Below are positions 39,232-49,748 of a stretch of DNA of 64,000 nucleotides, piece after piece (position 1 is the first letter of the stretch; the number at the start of each line of letters is the position of its first letter). The notes under the pieces are model-generated. The model was not told where the DNA came from and did not search any database. It saw nothing but the letters and a program-made list of their open reading frames with translations. The stretch spans positions 248,001-312,000 of the forward strand of contig NZ_FNJL01000001.1 of assembly GCF_900104515.1 (NCBI RefSeq), in the 5' to 3' direction. The stretch is from Paracidovorax cattleyae (lineage in GTDB: Bacteria > Pseudomonadota > Gammaproteobacteria > Burkholderiales > Burkholderiaceae_C). Position numbers and translations under genes: made by a program.

Positions 39232-39353
39232 TCATCGTGAATCGATGATGGCATCGATCTTGCACCATGCCCACCGTGCGGACCGGCGCGCCCCAACGGC
39301 GTGCATGGCGCACATCCGTGGTCCATCCCGCCTTTCGTTCAAGGAGCCCCGCC

Positions 39354-40124
39354 ATGCGTTTCCTCATCCACCGCCTACGCCACCTCATGTCCGGCCTGCT
39401 GGCTGCCGCCGCCGTCACGGCCGCCTGTGCGCAGGGCGCCGCGCCCGCGAGCTACAACGTCGGCGCGACCGCCACCGGCATTCCCTTCACCTTCCTCGAC
39501 ATCAAGACCAATACCATCCAGGGCATGATGGTGGACACCGTGCAGGCGGTGGCCAAGGCCGGCGGGTTCACCGTGAACGTGCAGCAGACGGTGTTCTCGG
39601 CGCTGATTCCCTCGCTCACCGCCAGCAAGATCGACATCGTCTCTGCCGCCATGCTGAAGACCCCCGCGCGCCAGCAGGTGGTGGATTTCAGCGATCCGGT
39701 CTATTCCTACGGGGAAGGCCTGATCGTCAAGGCCGACGACGGCCGCGCCTACGCCTCGCTGGACGACCTCAAGGGCGAAGTGGTCGGCGCGCAGGTGGGC
39801 ACCGTATTCCTCGACATGCTGCAGAAGAAGGGCATCTTCAAGGAAGTGCGCAGCTACGACTCGGTGGCCGACCTGACGCGGGACCTGGCCCTGGGCCGCA
39901 TCAAGGCGGGCCTGGCGGACCAGCCCATCCTGGCCTACCAGATCCGCCAGAACACCTTCCAGGGCGTGAAGCTGGCCGAGGGCTACAAGCCGTCGAACGT
40001 GGGCGACGTGTGCCTGGTGGTGCGCAAGGGCGATGCCGAGACGCTGCAGCGACTGAACAAGGCCATTGCGGCCGTCAAGGCCGACGGCACGCTCGCGCAG
40101 ATCACGAAGAAGTGGGGCATTTGA
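39354..40124 (+). CDS. Amino-acid ABC transporter substrate-binding protein
   Basis: A 256-residue periplasmic SBP_bac_3-type protein. A signal peptide ([19 protein letters not shown]) is followed by the domain ([51 protein letters not shown]). This family binds polar amino acids, opines or related amines. AAGGAG (39341-39346) precedes ATG 39354. The gene is the first of a tight operon with permease, ATPase and an FAD oxidase, whose substrate is presumably what this protein binds. Confidence 0.92.
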   Translation: MRFLIHRLRHLMSGLLAAAAVTAACAQGAAPASYNVGATATGIPFTFLDIKTNTIQGMMVDTVQAVAKAGGFTVNVQQTVFSALIPSLTASKIDIVSAAMLKTPARQQVVDFSDPVYSYGEGLIVKADDGRAYASLDDLKGEVVGAQVGTVFLDMLQKKGIFKEVRSYDSVADLTRDLALGRIKAGLADQPILAYQIRQNTFQGVKLAEGYKPSNVGDVCLVVRKGDAETLQRLNKAIAAVKADGTLAQITKKWGI

Positions 40125-40129
40125 GCCCC

Positions 40130-40788
40130 ATGTCCAATTTCCTCCAGCATGCGCGCGATTTCCTGCCCATCCTGCTGCAGGGCGCGGTGGTCACGGTGCA
40201 GGTCACCGTGCTCGCCTTCCTGCTCAGCAGCGCCCTCGGGCTGGTCCTCGCGCTCGGCAAGCTTTCGTCCGTGCGCGCGGTGTCGCTCGCGGCTTCCACC
40301 TTCATCAACGTGATCCGCGGGCTGCCGATCATCGTGCAGCTGTTCTACATCTACTTCGTGCTGCCGGATTTCGGCGTGCAGCTCACGGCCTTCCAGGCCG
40401 GCGTGATCGGGCTGGGCATCGCCTATTCCGCCTACCAGGCGGAGAACTTCCGCGCCGGCATCGAGGCGGTGGACCCGGGCCAGCGCGAAGCGGCGCTGGC
40501 CATGGGCATGCGCCCTGCCCTGCTGATGCGGCGGGTGATCCTGCCGCAGGCCTTCCGCATCGCGCTGCCCCCCTACGGCAACACGCTGGTGATGATGCTC
40601 AAGGACTCGTCGCTGGTCTCCACCATCACGGTGGCGGAGATGACGCGCGCGGGCCAGCTCATCGCCTCGTCCACCTTCCAGAACATGACCGTCTATACCC
40701 TGGTGGCGCTGCTCTACCTTGCGATGAGCCTGCCGCTGGTGGCCTGCCTGCGGCGCCTGGAGCGCCGGCTGGGCGCGGGGAGCCGCCG

Positions 40789-40792
<4 letters not shown>
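40130..40792 (+). CDS. Amino-acid ABC transporter permease
   Basis: A 220-residue inner-membrane permease of the HisMQ/GlnP family with about five hydrophobic helices and the EAA loop ([29 protein letters not shown]). It starts six bases after the binding-protein stop and overlaps the ATPase start as ATGA. Only one permease gene is present, so the transporter should use a homodimer. Confidence 0.94.
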
Positions 40793-41531
<739 letters not shown>

Positions 41532-41535
<4 letters not shown>

Positions 41536-42842
41536 GCGGCGCCGCTTCGGCACGCCCGATCGGCACCCATCCGGCCGCGGACTCGCTCTGGGCCGCCACC
41601 GCGCCGCCGGCGCCGGAGGCACCGCCGCTCCAGGACCGGCAGGCGGCGGACGTGCTGGTGGTGGGCGCGGGCTACACGGGCCTGTCCACCGCGCTGCACC
41701 TGGCCGAGGGCGGAGCGCGCGTGCGCGTGCTGGATGCACACGGCATCGGCTGGGGCGCCTCGGGCCGCAACGGCGGGCAGGTGAACCCCAGCCTCAAGCA
41801 CGACCCGGACGAGCTGCTGCGCATCTACGGCCCCGCCCGGGCGGAGCCCCTGATCCAGGCCGTGTCCGGATCGGCGGACCTGGTGTTCGGCCTCATCGAC
41901 CGCCACCGCATCGACTGCGCCCCGGTGCGCGCGGGATGGCTGCAGGTGGGCTACACCGAGCAGGCGGTGGCAGGCATGCATGCGCGCGCTCGGCAGTGGG
42001 AGCGCCACGGCGTGCGCACCGCCATGCTCGGCCGCACCGAGGCGGCCGCGCGCATCGGCAGCCCGGCGTTCGCGGGTGGCTGGTGGGACGGGCGCGCCGG
42101 GGCCGTGCAGCCGCTCGCCTATGCGCGCGGCCTGGCGCGCGCGGCGCAGGGCCTGGGCGTGCACCTGCACGGCGGCTCGCCGTTGGCGAAGCTGGAACGG
42201 CAGGGCACGCGCTGGGTGGCCACCACGGCCGCGGGCCACAGCGTGGAGGCGGGCCAGGTCGTGCTGGCCACCAACGGCTACACCGACGGCCTGTGGCCGG
42301 GCCTGGCGCGCACGGTGCTGGCGGCCAACAGCTTCATCGTCGCCACGCGCCCGCTCGGCCCGGGCGGCGACGCCATCCTGCCCGGCGGAGAAACCGGCTC
42401 CACCTCGCAGCGGCTGCTGCTGTACTTCCGCAAGGATGCGCAGGGCCGCCTGCTGATGGGCGGGCGCGGACATTTCACGGACCCGGCCGGCGCGTCGGAT
42501 TTCGCGCACCTGGAGCGCGCCACGGCGCTGATGTTTCCCGGCCTGGGTCCGCTGGAGTACGCGTACCGCTGGGCCGGACGCATCGCGGTCACGCGCGACT
42601 TCATGCCCCACCTGCACCAGCCTGCGCCGGGCGTCACCCTGGCGCTCGGCTACAACGGCCGCGGCGTGGCGCTCGCCACGAGCATGGGGCGGGAAGTGGC
42701 GGCCCTGGTGGCAGGCGGCCCTCCGCAGCGCTGCCCCTACCCCGTCACCCCCATCCAGCCCATCCCGCTGCACGGGCTGCAGCGGTTCTACGTGGCGGCG
42801 GGCGTGGCCTGGTACAGCCTGATGGACAGGCTGAACGCCTGA
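41532..42842 (+). CDS. FAD-dependent amine/amino-acid oxidoreductase (DAO family, PuuB/OrdL-like)
   Basis: A 436-residue flavoprotein with [22 protein letters not shown] as the dinucleotide fold, [14 protein letters not shown] typical of the gamma-glutamylputrescine oxidase/OrdL group, and a C-terminal [19 protein letters not shown]. It should oxidise a small amine or amino acid to the imine, which hydrolyses to an aldehyde or keto acid. The ATG overlaps the ATPase stop, so it very probably acts on the compound imported by the transporter. Substrate unknown. Confidence 0.9.
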
Positions 42843-42915
42843 TTCCCGGCGCGGGTTCCGCGCAGCGGCGGCACGCAGGCAGCCACGCCCGGCCCGCACG
42901 CCGCAGAATCGGGCC

Positions 42916-43839
42916 ATGAATCTGCGACAGATCGAAGCCTTCCGGGCCGTGATGGTCACCGGGTCCGTCAGCGGGGCGGCGCGCCTGCTCCACGTGTCCG
43001 TGCCCGCCATCAGCCGGCTGCTGTCGCACACCGAGGGCCGGCTGGGCTTCGCGCTGTTCGAGCGCGTCAAGGGGCGGCTGCATCCCACGGCCGAGGCCCG
43101 GCGGCTGTACCTGGAGGTCGAGCAGGTCTATGGCGGCGTGCAGCGCATCGGCAGCCTGACGCGGGAGCTCGCGGTGCGGCGCCGGGGCCTGGTGAGCATC
43201 CTGTCGAGCCCCAGCCTCGGGCAGATGATCGTGCCGCTGGCGATCGCCCAGCTGCGGACGACGCTGCCGGACCTGCAGGTGCATTTCCATTGCCTGAACC
43301 ACGACGCGCTGAAGGAACGCATCCTGCAGCAGCGGGCCGACCTGGGCATTTCCACCTTCCCGGTCGATCATCCGAACCTCACCACCCGTCCTCTCGCGGC
43401 TGCCCGGCTGCTGTGCATCTGCCCGCGCAGCCACCCCCTGGCCGCGTACGAGGAGGTCGGCACGGAGGAGCTGCTGCCGCACGAGCTCATCGGCTATCCG
43501 CACGACTCGCCGCTGGGGCTGCGCATCGACCAGATGTTCGCGGCCGGCGATGCGGCGCCGCGCTTCAACGTCGAGGTCACCTCGCCCCACTACGCCTGCG
43601 CCCTGGTGCATGCGGGCGCGGGGGCCGCGCTGGTGGACGAGTATTCGCTCCAGGGCTGGCTGGAGTCTCGCTTCAAGGTGATTCCGGTACGCGGCGCGCA
43701 GCCCATCCTGGCCGACCTGGTCCACCTCCAGTCCGAGCCGCTGTCCCCTGCCGCCCAAGCCCTGCTGCACGCCCTGCACAGCGTGCTGCTGCAGTGCGGG
43801 CTGGCGCTGCCTTTCCCGGACGACGGCGCGACCGGCTGA
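42916..43839 (+). CDS. LysR-family transcriptional regulator
   Basis: A 307-residue LysR protein: N-terminal helix-turn-helix (MNLRQIEAFRAVMVTGSVSG, ARLLHVSVPAISRLLSHTEG) and a periplasmic-binding-like effector domain (RRGLVSILSSPSLGQMIVPL and on). It lies between the ABC/FAD-oxidase operon and the D-amino-acid operon, all in one direction. A LysR-box-like palindrome at 43949-43963 in front of the carbamoylase gene points to that operon as its target. Confidence 0.92.
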   Translation: MNLRQIEAFRAVMVTGSVSGAARLLHVSVPAISRLLSHTEGRLGFALFERVKGRLHPTAEARRLYLEVEQVYGGVQRIGSLTRELAVRRRGLVSILSSPSLGQMIVPLAIAQLRTTLPDLQVHFHCLNHDALKERILQQRADLGISTFPVDHPNLTTRPLAAARLLCICPRSHPLAAYEEVGTEELLPHELIGYPHDSPLGLRIDQMFAAGDAAPRFNVEVTSPHYACALVHAGAGAALVDEYSLQGWLESRFKVIPVRGAQPILADLVHLQSEPLSPAAQALLHALHSVLLQCGLALPFPDDGATG

Positions 43840-43948
43840 GTTCCGCCGCGCAGGACAGGCGGGGACGCACCACGGTGGAGTGCGGGACGGGTTTTCCGCC
43901 CCCTGCCGGTGCAGGGCCCGCCCGTGCGCACCGCGGGGATGCGAAGGC

Positions 43949-43963
43949 TTAACACCCGGTTAA
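43949..43963 (+). promoter_or_regulatory. LysR-box-like palindrome upstream of the carbamoylase operon
   Basis: TTAACACCCGGTTAA is a perfect TTAAC-N5-GTTAA dyad that includes a T-N11-A core, the usual form of LysR binding sites. It lies 91 bases before the carbamoylase start, in the 215-bp gap behind the lysR gene. Confidence 0.6.
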
Positions 43964-44054
43964 ACCTGCGCGACAAAGCGTCATTCGACGCACCGGACAC
44001 CGCTTCGAATAATCGATTGCATCACCCCGCTGCAACGAAGAGAAGAAGGTTTCC

Positions 44055-45005
44055 ATGACATCGCGCCCCGCCCCTGCCCGCCGTTTCCTCGACCTGGCCG
44101 TCGCCCAGATGGGCCCCGTCCACCTGGCCGACAGCCGGCCCTCGGTGGTGGCGCGCCTGGTCGCGATGCTGCGCGAGGCGCACGGCCGCGGCGCGCGGTT
44201 CGTGGTGTTTCCCGAACTGGCGCTGACCACGTTCTTCCCGCGCTATTGGATGCCGGAAGCGGAGGCGCAGGAGCGCTTCTTCGAGCGCAGCCTGCCGGGC
44301 CCGCAGACGCAGCCGCTGTTCGACGAGGCGCGCCGGCTCGGCGTCGGCTTCTACCTCGGCTATGCGGAGCTGACCGCCGAAGGCCGCGGCTTCAATTCGG
44401 CGGTGATCGTGGGGCAGGACGGCGCCATCCGCGGCCACTACCGCAAGATCCACCTGCCCGGCCATGCGGACCACAAGCCCGAGGCGCCCTTCCAGCACCT
44501 GGAGAAGAAATTCTTCGAGGTCGGCGACCTGGGCTTCCGCGCCTTCGACACCGACGGCGTGCGCATGGGCATGTGCCTGTGCAACGACCGCCGCTGGCCC
44601 GAGACCTACCGCGTGATGGCGCTGCAGGGCGCCGAGGTCGTGGTGCTCGGCTACAACACGCCCTCGGTCAACATCCACTGGGACGAACCGGCCCACCTGC
44701 GCACCACCACGCACCTGATCTCGCTGCAGGCCAACGCCTACCAGAACGGCATCTGGGTGGCTGCGGCCGCCAAGTGCGGCACGGAGGACGGGCACCACAT
44801 GATCGGCAGCTCGGTCATCGTCGCGCCCAGCGGCGAGATCGTCGCGCGCACCACCAGCGAAGAGGACGAGGTGATCTGCGTGCGCGCCGACCTGTCGCTC
44901 GGCGAGCACTTCCGCGAGCACGTCTTCAACTTCGCGAAGCACCGCCGCCCAGAGCACTACCGCCTGATCGTCGAGCGCACCGGCGCGGGCAATCCGCTGC
45001 CCTGA
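44055..45005 (+). CDS. N-carbamoyl-D-amino-acid hydrolase
   Basis: A 316-residue nitrilase-superfamily enzyme that hydrolyses N-carbamoyl-D-amino acids to D-amino acid, CO2 and ammonia. The Glu-Lys-Cys triad is visible as E54 (FPELALT), K131 (YRKIHLPGH) and C176 (CNDRRWPETYR). The strings QHLEKKFFEVGDLGF and LGYNTPSVN closely match known D-carbamoylases. It starts an operon with a Bug binding protein and an N-acyl-D-amino-acid deacylase. No hydantoinase gene is in the window. Confidence 0.92.
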   Translation: MTSRPAPARRFLDLAVAQMGPVHLADSRPSVVARLVAMLREAHGRGARFVVFPELALTTFFPRYWMPEAEAQERFFERSLPGPQTQPLFDEARRLGVGFYLGYAELTAEGRGFNSAVIVGQDGAIRGHYRKIHLPGHADHKPEAPFQHLEKKFFEVGDLGFRAFDTDGVRMGMCLCNDRRWPETYRVMALQGAEVVVLGYNTPSVNIHWDEPAHLRTTTHLISLQANAYQNGIWVAAAAKCGTEDGHHMIGSSVIVAPSGEIVARTTSEEDEVICVRADLSLGEHFREHVFNFAKHRRPEHYRLIVERTGAGNPLP

Positions 45006-45050
45006 GCCTGTCCCCACCCCCCATCCCCATTCCCCTGAGAAAGCTCCACC

Positions 45051-46037
45051 ATGATCCACCGCATGCTGTCCCGCTCCCTCGCGCTCCTGGCCTCGGCCGC
45101 CTGCCTGTCGGCAGCCTCCCTGCCGGCGCAGGCCGCATGGCCCGAGAAGCCCATCACCTTCGTCGTGCCATCGGCCGCCGGCGGCTCGCCCGACGTGCTG
45201 TCGCGCATCGTGACCAACGAACTCTCGAAGTCGCTCGGCGTGCCGGTGGTGATCGACAACCGGCCCGGCGCCGCCGGCAACATCGGGATCATGCAGATCA
45301 GGAGCCGGCCGGCGGACGGCTACACCATCGGCTACGGCAACGTGAACACGCTGGCCGTGAACCGCACCCTGTTCAGGAAACTGCCCTACGACGTGGACCG
45401 CGACCTGGTGCCGGTGGCCCATGCCTTCGACCTCTACAACGTGCTGATCGTGCCCAGGGAATCACCCATCCAGGACGTGGCCGGCCTGATCGCCGCGGCG
45501 CGCAAGGCACCGGGCAAGCTGTCGTTCGGCGCGCCCGGCGTGGGCACCACCGGGCACATGGGTGGAGAGCTGTTCCGCAGCATGGCGGGCATCGACGTGC
45601 TCTTCGTGCCCTATAACGGCGGCCCGGCCGCGCTGCAGGACCTGATGGGCGGGCGCATCGACTACCTGTTCGCCAACTCGTCCGAAGTCGGCCCGCTCGT
45701 GGCCGCGGGCAAGGTGCGCGCGCTGGCCGTGAGCAGCGCGAAGCGGATCGCCCTGCTGCCCAACGTGCCCACGCTGGACGAATCCGGCGTGAAGGGCTAC
45801 GAGACCGTGGCCTGGGGCGGCGTGGTCGCGCCGCACGGCACACCGCCCGAGATCATCGCCAAACTGAACGCCGCGATCAACGCCGCGCTGGCCACGCCCG
45901 CCGTGCGCGAAGGGCTGGCCAAGCTCGGGGCCGTGCCGGCCGGCGGCACGCCCGCCGACTTCCAGCGCACCATCGACCGCGAGACAAAGCGCTGGGGCGA
46001 ACTGATCGAGCGCAACAAGATCGAGAAGCTCGACTGA
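45051..46037 (+). CDS. Bug/TctC-family tripartite transporter binding protein
   Basis: A 328-residue periplasmic solute-binding protein. The signal peptide covers about 25 residues (LALLASAACLSAASLPAQA), followed by the family hallmark WPEKPITFVVPSAAGGSPDVLSRIV and IDNRPGAAGNIG. Such proteins bind small acids; in this operon a carbamoyl- or acyl-amino acid is the likely ligand (inference). Membrane subunits TctA/TctB are not encoded here, which is usual for this large betaproteobacterial family. Its stop overlaps the next ATG (TGATG). Confidence 0.93.
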   Translation: MIHRMLSRSLALLASAACLSAASLPAQAAWPEKPITFVVPSAAGGSPDVLSRIVTNELSKSLGVPVVIDNRPGAAGNIGIMQIRSRPADGYTIGYGNVNTLAVNRTLFRKLPYDVDRDLVPVAHAFDLYNVLIVPRESPIQDVAGLIAAARKAPGKLSFGAPGVGTTGHMGGELFRSMAGIDVLFVPYNGGPAALQDLMGGRIDYLFANSSEVGPLVAAGKVRALAVSSAKRIALLPNVPTLDESGVKGYETVAWGGVVAPHGTPPEIIAKLNAAINAALATPAVREGLAKLGAVPAGGTPADFQRTIDRETKRWGELIERNKIEKLD

Positions 46038-47518
46038 TGGTCGGGCCCGCCACCACCCCGGGCACCGCCGCAGCAGCCCCGGACGCGCGCCTGCTGCTGC
46101 GCGGCGGCCTGCTCATCGACGGCAGCGGCGCGGCACCGCGGCCCGCCGACCTGCTGGTCGAAGGCGAGACGATCGCTGCCGTGCTGGAGCCGGGCATCGG
46201 CGCGGCCGGCGCGCATGTGGTCATCGACATCGCCGGACGCGTGGTCGCGCCGGGCTTCATCGACTCCCACACCCACGACGACGGCTACCTGCTGGCCCAT
46301 CCGGAAATGGTGCCCAAGGTTTCGCAGGGCGTGACCACGGTGGTGACGGGCAACTGCGGCATCAGCCTCGCGCCCGTGCCGCCCGGCCGCGCCCTGCCCC
46401 AGCCGCTCGACCTGCTCGGCCCCCCCGATCTGTTCCGCTATCCCGACTTCCCTGCGTGGATGCAGGCGCTGCGCGAGGCCCCTGCCGCGGTCAACGTGAT
46501 TCCCCTGGTGGGCCACGCCAGCCTGCGCGTGAGCGCGATGGACGACCTGCAGCGACCGGCCACGCCGGAAGAATCCGTCCGCATGGCGCGCCTGCTGGAA
46601 GAGGCGCTGGAAGCCGGCGCCTTTGGCCTGTCCACGGGCACGTTCTATCCGCCCGCGCAGCACGCCACCACGCAGGAGATCATCGACATCGGCGAGGCCA
46701 TGCGCGGCCGCGCCGGCATGGTGTATGCCACCCACCTGCGCGATGAGTCCGACCGCATCGACGAAGCGATCGAGGAAGCCCTGGACATCGGCCGCGCGCT
46801 CGGCGCCCGCGTCGTGTTCTCGCACCACAAGCTGGCGGGCGAGCGCAACCACGGCCGCTCGGTGGAGACGCTCGCGCGCATCGACCGGGCCGGCCTGCTG
46901 CAGCCCGTGTGCCTCGATTGCCACCCGTATCCCGCGACCTCTACCATGCTGCGCCTGGACCGTGTGCGGCTCGCGCGCCGCACGCTCATCGCCTGGTCGC
47001 GCGGCGAGCCGTCCGCCCAGGGCCGCGACTATGCGGACCTGCAGCGCGAATGGGGCCTGGACGACGACGCCATGCTGCAGCGGCTCGCGCCCGCGGGCGC
47101 GATCTATTTCCTGATGGACGAGCGCGACGTTGAGCGCATCCTCGCGCACCCGCGCACCATGGTGGGCTCCGACGGCCTGCCCTTCGATCCGCATCCCCAC
47201 CCGCGCCAGTGGGGCACCTTCACGCGGGTGCTCTCGCGGCTGGTGCGCAACCAGGGCCTGCTGACGCTCGAAGCGGCCATACACAAGATGACCGGACTGG
47301 CCGCGGAGAACTATGGCCTGGCCGAGCGGGGGCTGCTGCGCGCCGGCTGGAAGGCAGATTTCGTGGTGTTCGATCCGGTGCAGGTGCAGGACGTGGCGAC
47401 CTTCGACCGGCCCGTGCAGGCGAGCCGCGGCATCAAGGGCGTGTGGGTCAACGGCCGGCAGGTATGGGATGGCCGGAAGCCGACGGGCCTGCGGCCGGGC
47501 CGGGTACTGGAGCGCTGA
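46037..47518 (+). CDS. N-acyl-D-amino-acid deacylase (D-aminoacylase)
   Basis: A 493-residue amidohydrolase. The zinc motif is FIDSHTHDD (H78, H80); the cysteine of TGNCGIS (C107) matches the bridging or metal-ligand Cys of D-aminoacylases; FSHHKLAGERNHG and SDGLPFDPHPHPRQWGTF supply the remaining ligands. It should release D-amino acids from N-acyl forms. It is the third gene of the carbamoylase operon, so the operon produces D-amino acids from two kinds of N-blocked precursor. A strong hairpin follows the stop. Confidence 0.92.
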   Translation: MVGPATTPGTAAAAPDARLLLRGGLLIDGSGAAPRPADLLVEGETIAAVLEPGIGAAGAHVVIDIAGRVVAPGFIDSHTHDDGYLLAHPEMVPKVSQGVTTVVTGNCGISLAPVPPGRALPQPLDLLGPPDLFRYPDFPAWMQALREAPAAVNVIPLVGHASLRVSAMDDLQRPATPEESVRMARLLEEALEAGAFGLSTGTFYPPAQHATTQEIIDIGEAMRGRAGMVYATHLRDESDRIDEAIEEALDIGRALGARVVFSHHKLAGERNHGRSVETLARIDRAGLLQPVCLDCHPYPATSTMLRLDRVRLARRTLIAWSRGEPSAQGRDYADLQREWGLDDDAMLQRLAPAGAIYFLMDERDVERILAHPRTMVGSDGLPFDPHPHPRQWGTFTRVLSRLVRNQGLLTLEAAIHKMTGLAAENYGLAERGLLRAGWKADFVVFDPVQVQDVATFDRPVQASRGIKGVWVNGRQVWDGRKPTGLRPGRVLER

Positions 47519-47519
47519 C

Positions 47520-47548
47520 AAAAAAGGGCCGCCCATGGGCGGCCCTTT
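47520..47548. terminator. Terminator between convergent operons
   Basis: GGGCCGCC (47526-47533), loop CATG, GGCGGCCC (47538-47545), flanked by an A run at 47520-47525 and TTT at 47546-47548. The long T run appears on the minus strand, so it mainly ends the BMP/ABC operon; it may also serve the D-aminoacylase operon reading the other way, whose stop lies directly beside it. Confidence 0.85.
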
Positions 47549-47574
47549 CACCATTCGGGGCAAGCCCCGCGGCT

Positions 47575-48741
47575 TCACTTCTTGTCGCCGCCCGGCACGG
47601 TGCCTTCCACGCCCTTGACGTAGAAGTTGATGCCCGAGAGGAACTTGTCGTCGGCGACCACGTCCTTGGCGAGCAGTTCCTTGCCGTCCTGGCCGAGAAT
47701 CGGGCCCTTCCAGATCGCGAATGAACCGTCCTTCAGGCCGGCCTTGACCTGGTCCACCTTGGCCTTGGTCTCGGCAGGCACGTCGTCGGCGATGGAGACG
47801 AGGTCGATCGCGCCTTCCTTCACGCCCCACCAGCTCTGGCCGGTGGCCCACTTGCCTTCCAGCACGTCGCGCGTGGCCTTGACGTAGTACGGGCCCCAGT
47901 TGATGACGGCCGAGCCCAGGTGGGCCTTGGGACCGTAGGCGGTCATGTCGGAATCCCAGCCGAAGGCGCGCTTGCCCTTTTCCTGGGCGGTCTTGAGCAC
48001 GGCGGGCGAATCGGTGTTCTGGAACAGCACGTCGGCCCCGCCGTTGATCAGCGAGGTGGCGGCTTCGGTTTCCTTGGGCGGGCTGAACCATTCGTTCACC
48101 CACACCACCTTGGTCTTGATCTTCGGGTTGACCGACTGCGCGCCCAGCGTGAAGCTGTTGATGTTGCGGATCACCTCGGGGATCGGCACCGAGCCGACCA
48201 CGCCCAGCGTGTTGGTCTTGGTCATGGCGCCCGCGATCACGCCGGCCATGTAGGCGCCTTCGTAGGTGCGGCTGTCGTAGGTGCGCACGTTGGGCGCGGT
48301 CTTGTAGCCGGTGGCGTGCTCGAACTTCACATCCGGGAAGTCGGGGGCGATCTTCTGGATCGTCTCCATGTAGCCGAAGGTGGTGCCAAAGATCAGCTTG
48401 TTGCCCTGGCCGGCCATGTCGCGCAGCACGCGCTCGGCGTCGGCCGATTCGGGCACGCTCTCGACGAAGCTGGTGACGACCTTGTCGCCGAATTCCTTCT
48501 CGATGGCCTTGCGGCCGTTGTCGTGCGCGAACGACCAGCCGCCGTCGCCCACCGGGCCGACGTAGGCGAACGCGATCTTCAGCGGCTCGGCCTTGGCCGC
48601 GGGGGCCGAGGCGGCGGGCGCGGGTGCGGGCGTGGATGCCGGTGCCGGCTCGTCCTTCTTGCCGCAGCCCGCGAGCGCGGCGGCGGCCAGGGCGGAAAGC
48701 GCGGCGGCCTTCATCAGCGAGCGCTTGTGCAGATCGGTCAT
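47575..48741 (-). CDS. BMP-family nucleoside/purine binding lipoprotein
   Basis: A 388-residue binding protein. The lipobox LAGC (C26) gives a lipoprotein with a Pro/Ala-rich tether (residues about 31-53), then the Bmp core: KIAFAYVGPVGDGGWSFAHDNG, ATGYKTAPN, PIPEVIRNINSFTLG, FQNTDSPAV. It is the last gene of an operon with an ATPase and two permeases and is the transporter's own binding protein. Relatives bind nucleosides or purine bases; the purine genes around it support that. Confidence 0.94.
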   Translation of the reverse strand: MTDLHKRSLMKAAALSALAAAALAGCGKKDEPAPASTPAPAPAASAPAAKAEPLKIAFAYVGPVGDGGWSFAHDNGRKAIEKEFGDKVVTSFVESVPESADAERVLRDMAGQGNKLIFGTTFGYMETIQKIAPDFPDVKFEHATGYKTAPNVRTYDSRTYEGAYMAGVIAGAMTKTNTLGVVGSVPIPEVIRNINSFTLGAQSVNPKIKTKVVWVNEWFSPPKETEAATSLINGGADVLFQNTDSPAVLKTAQEKGKRAFGWDSDMTAYGPKAHLGSAVINWGPYYVKATRDVLEGKWATGQSWWGVKEGAIDLVSIADDVPAETKAKVDQVKAGLKDGSFAIWKGPILGQDGKELLAKDVVADDKFLSGINFYVKGVEGTVPGGDKK

Positions 48742-48827
48742 GTCGAATGTCCTTCCAGGGGAAACAGGTGAGAGAAGAAATCGGAAACGTTTGGAAACGG
48801 CAATGATGGCACGGCGCGCCGCCCCGG

Positions 48828-49748
48828 TCAGCCCCCGGGGTGGAACGGCTTGCCCAGCGAGGCCGGCATGTTCGCGCGGATCCAGGCCGGATTGCGCGAG
48901 ATCAGCGCCAGCACCACGATGGTCGCCACGTAGGGCAGCATGCTCAGGAGCTGGCTGGCCACCTGCACGCCCGTGGCCTGCAGGTGGAACTGCAGCATCG
49001 TCACGCCGCCGAACAGGTAGGCACCAAGCAACACCCGTGCCGGGCGCCAGGTGGCGAAGGTGGTGAGCGCCAGCGCAATCCAGCCGCGGCCGGCCACCAT
49101 GCCCTCGACCCAGAGCGGCGTATAGACCGTGGAGATGTAGGCCCCCGAAAGGCCGCACAGCGCGCCGCCCGCCACCACCGCCGCGAGGCGGATGCGCCGC
49201 ACCGGATAGCCCAGCGCATGGGCCGATTCGGGCGATTCGCCCACGGAGCGCAGTACCAGCCCCGCGCGCGAGCGGTAGAGGAACCAGGCGAGGCCCGCGG
49301 TGAGCGCCATCGCGCCGTACACCAGCGGGTGCTGGCGGAACAGCGCCGGCCCGACGAGCGGCAGGTCACCCAGCAACGGCAGCGCGTATTGCGGCAAGGT
49401 GGGCAGCTTGGCCTGCACGTACTGGATGCCCGCGAAGGCCGAGAAGCCCGCGCCGAACAGGCTGAGCGCCAGGCCCGTGGCGTACTGGTTGGTATTGAGC
49501 CAGATGACCAGCACGCCGAACACCGCGGCGAGCAATGCCCCGGCCCCCATGCCGGCCGCGAAGCCCGCCCACGTGCTGCCGGTGTGCACGGCGGTGGCGA
49601 AGCCCGCGATGGCCGCGCAGAGCATGATGCCCTCGGCGCCGAGGTTGACGATGCCCGCCTTCTCGTTGATGAGCAGCCCGAGCGCGGCGAGCGCCAGCAC
49701 GGTGCCAGCGCTGAGCGTGGAGCCCAGGAGCAGTGCGTACGCTTCCAT
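48828..49748 (-). CDS. Nucleoside/purine ABC transporter permease, second subunit
   Basis: A 306-residue membrane protein with about eight helices, of the BPD_transp_2 family in nucleoside importers (YufQ/NupC-like half). Typical stretches are LINEKAGIVNLGAEGIMLC near the N-terminus and LRSVGESPESAHALGYPV. Its ATG shares a base with the stop of the first permease (TGATG). It pairs with that permease to form the channel. Confidence 0.94.
   Translation of the reverse strand: MEAYALLLGSTLSAGTVLALAALGLLINEKAGIVNLGAEGIMLCAAIAGFATAVHTGSTWAGFAAGMGAGALLAAVFGVLVIWLNTNQYATGLALSLFGAGFSAFAGIQYVQAKLPTLPQYALPLLGDLPLVGPALFRQHPLVYGAMALTAGLAWFLYRSRAGLVLRSVGESPESAHALGYPVRRIRLAAVVAGGALCGLSGAYISTVYTPLWVEGMVAGRGWIALALTTFATWRPARVLLGAYLFGGVTMLQFHLQATGVQVASQLLSMLPYVATIVVLALISRNPAWIRANMPASLGKPFHPGG

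Noticed and set aside
47526-47545. Possible mobile-element end or attachment site
   Set aside because: The palindrome is flanked by A and T runs between two convergent operons, so a shared terminator explains it better; no second copy or integrase was seen.
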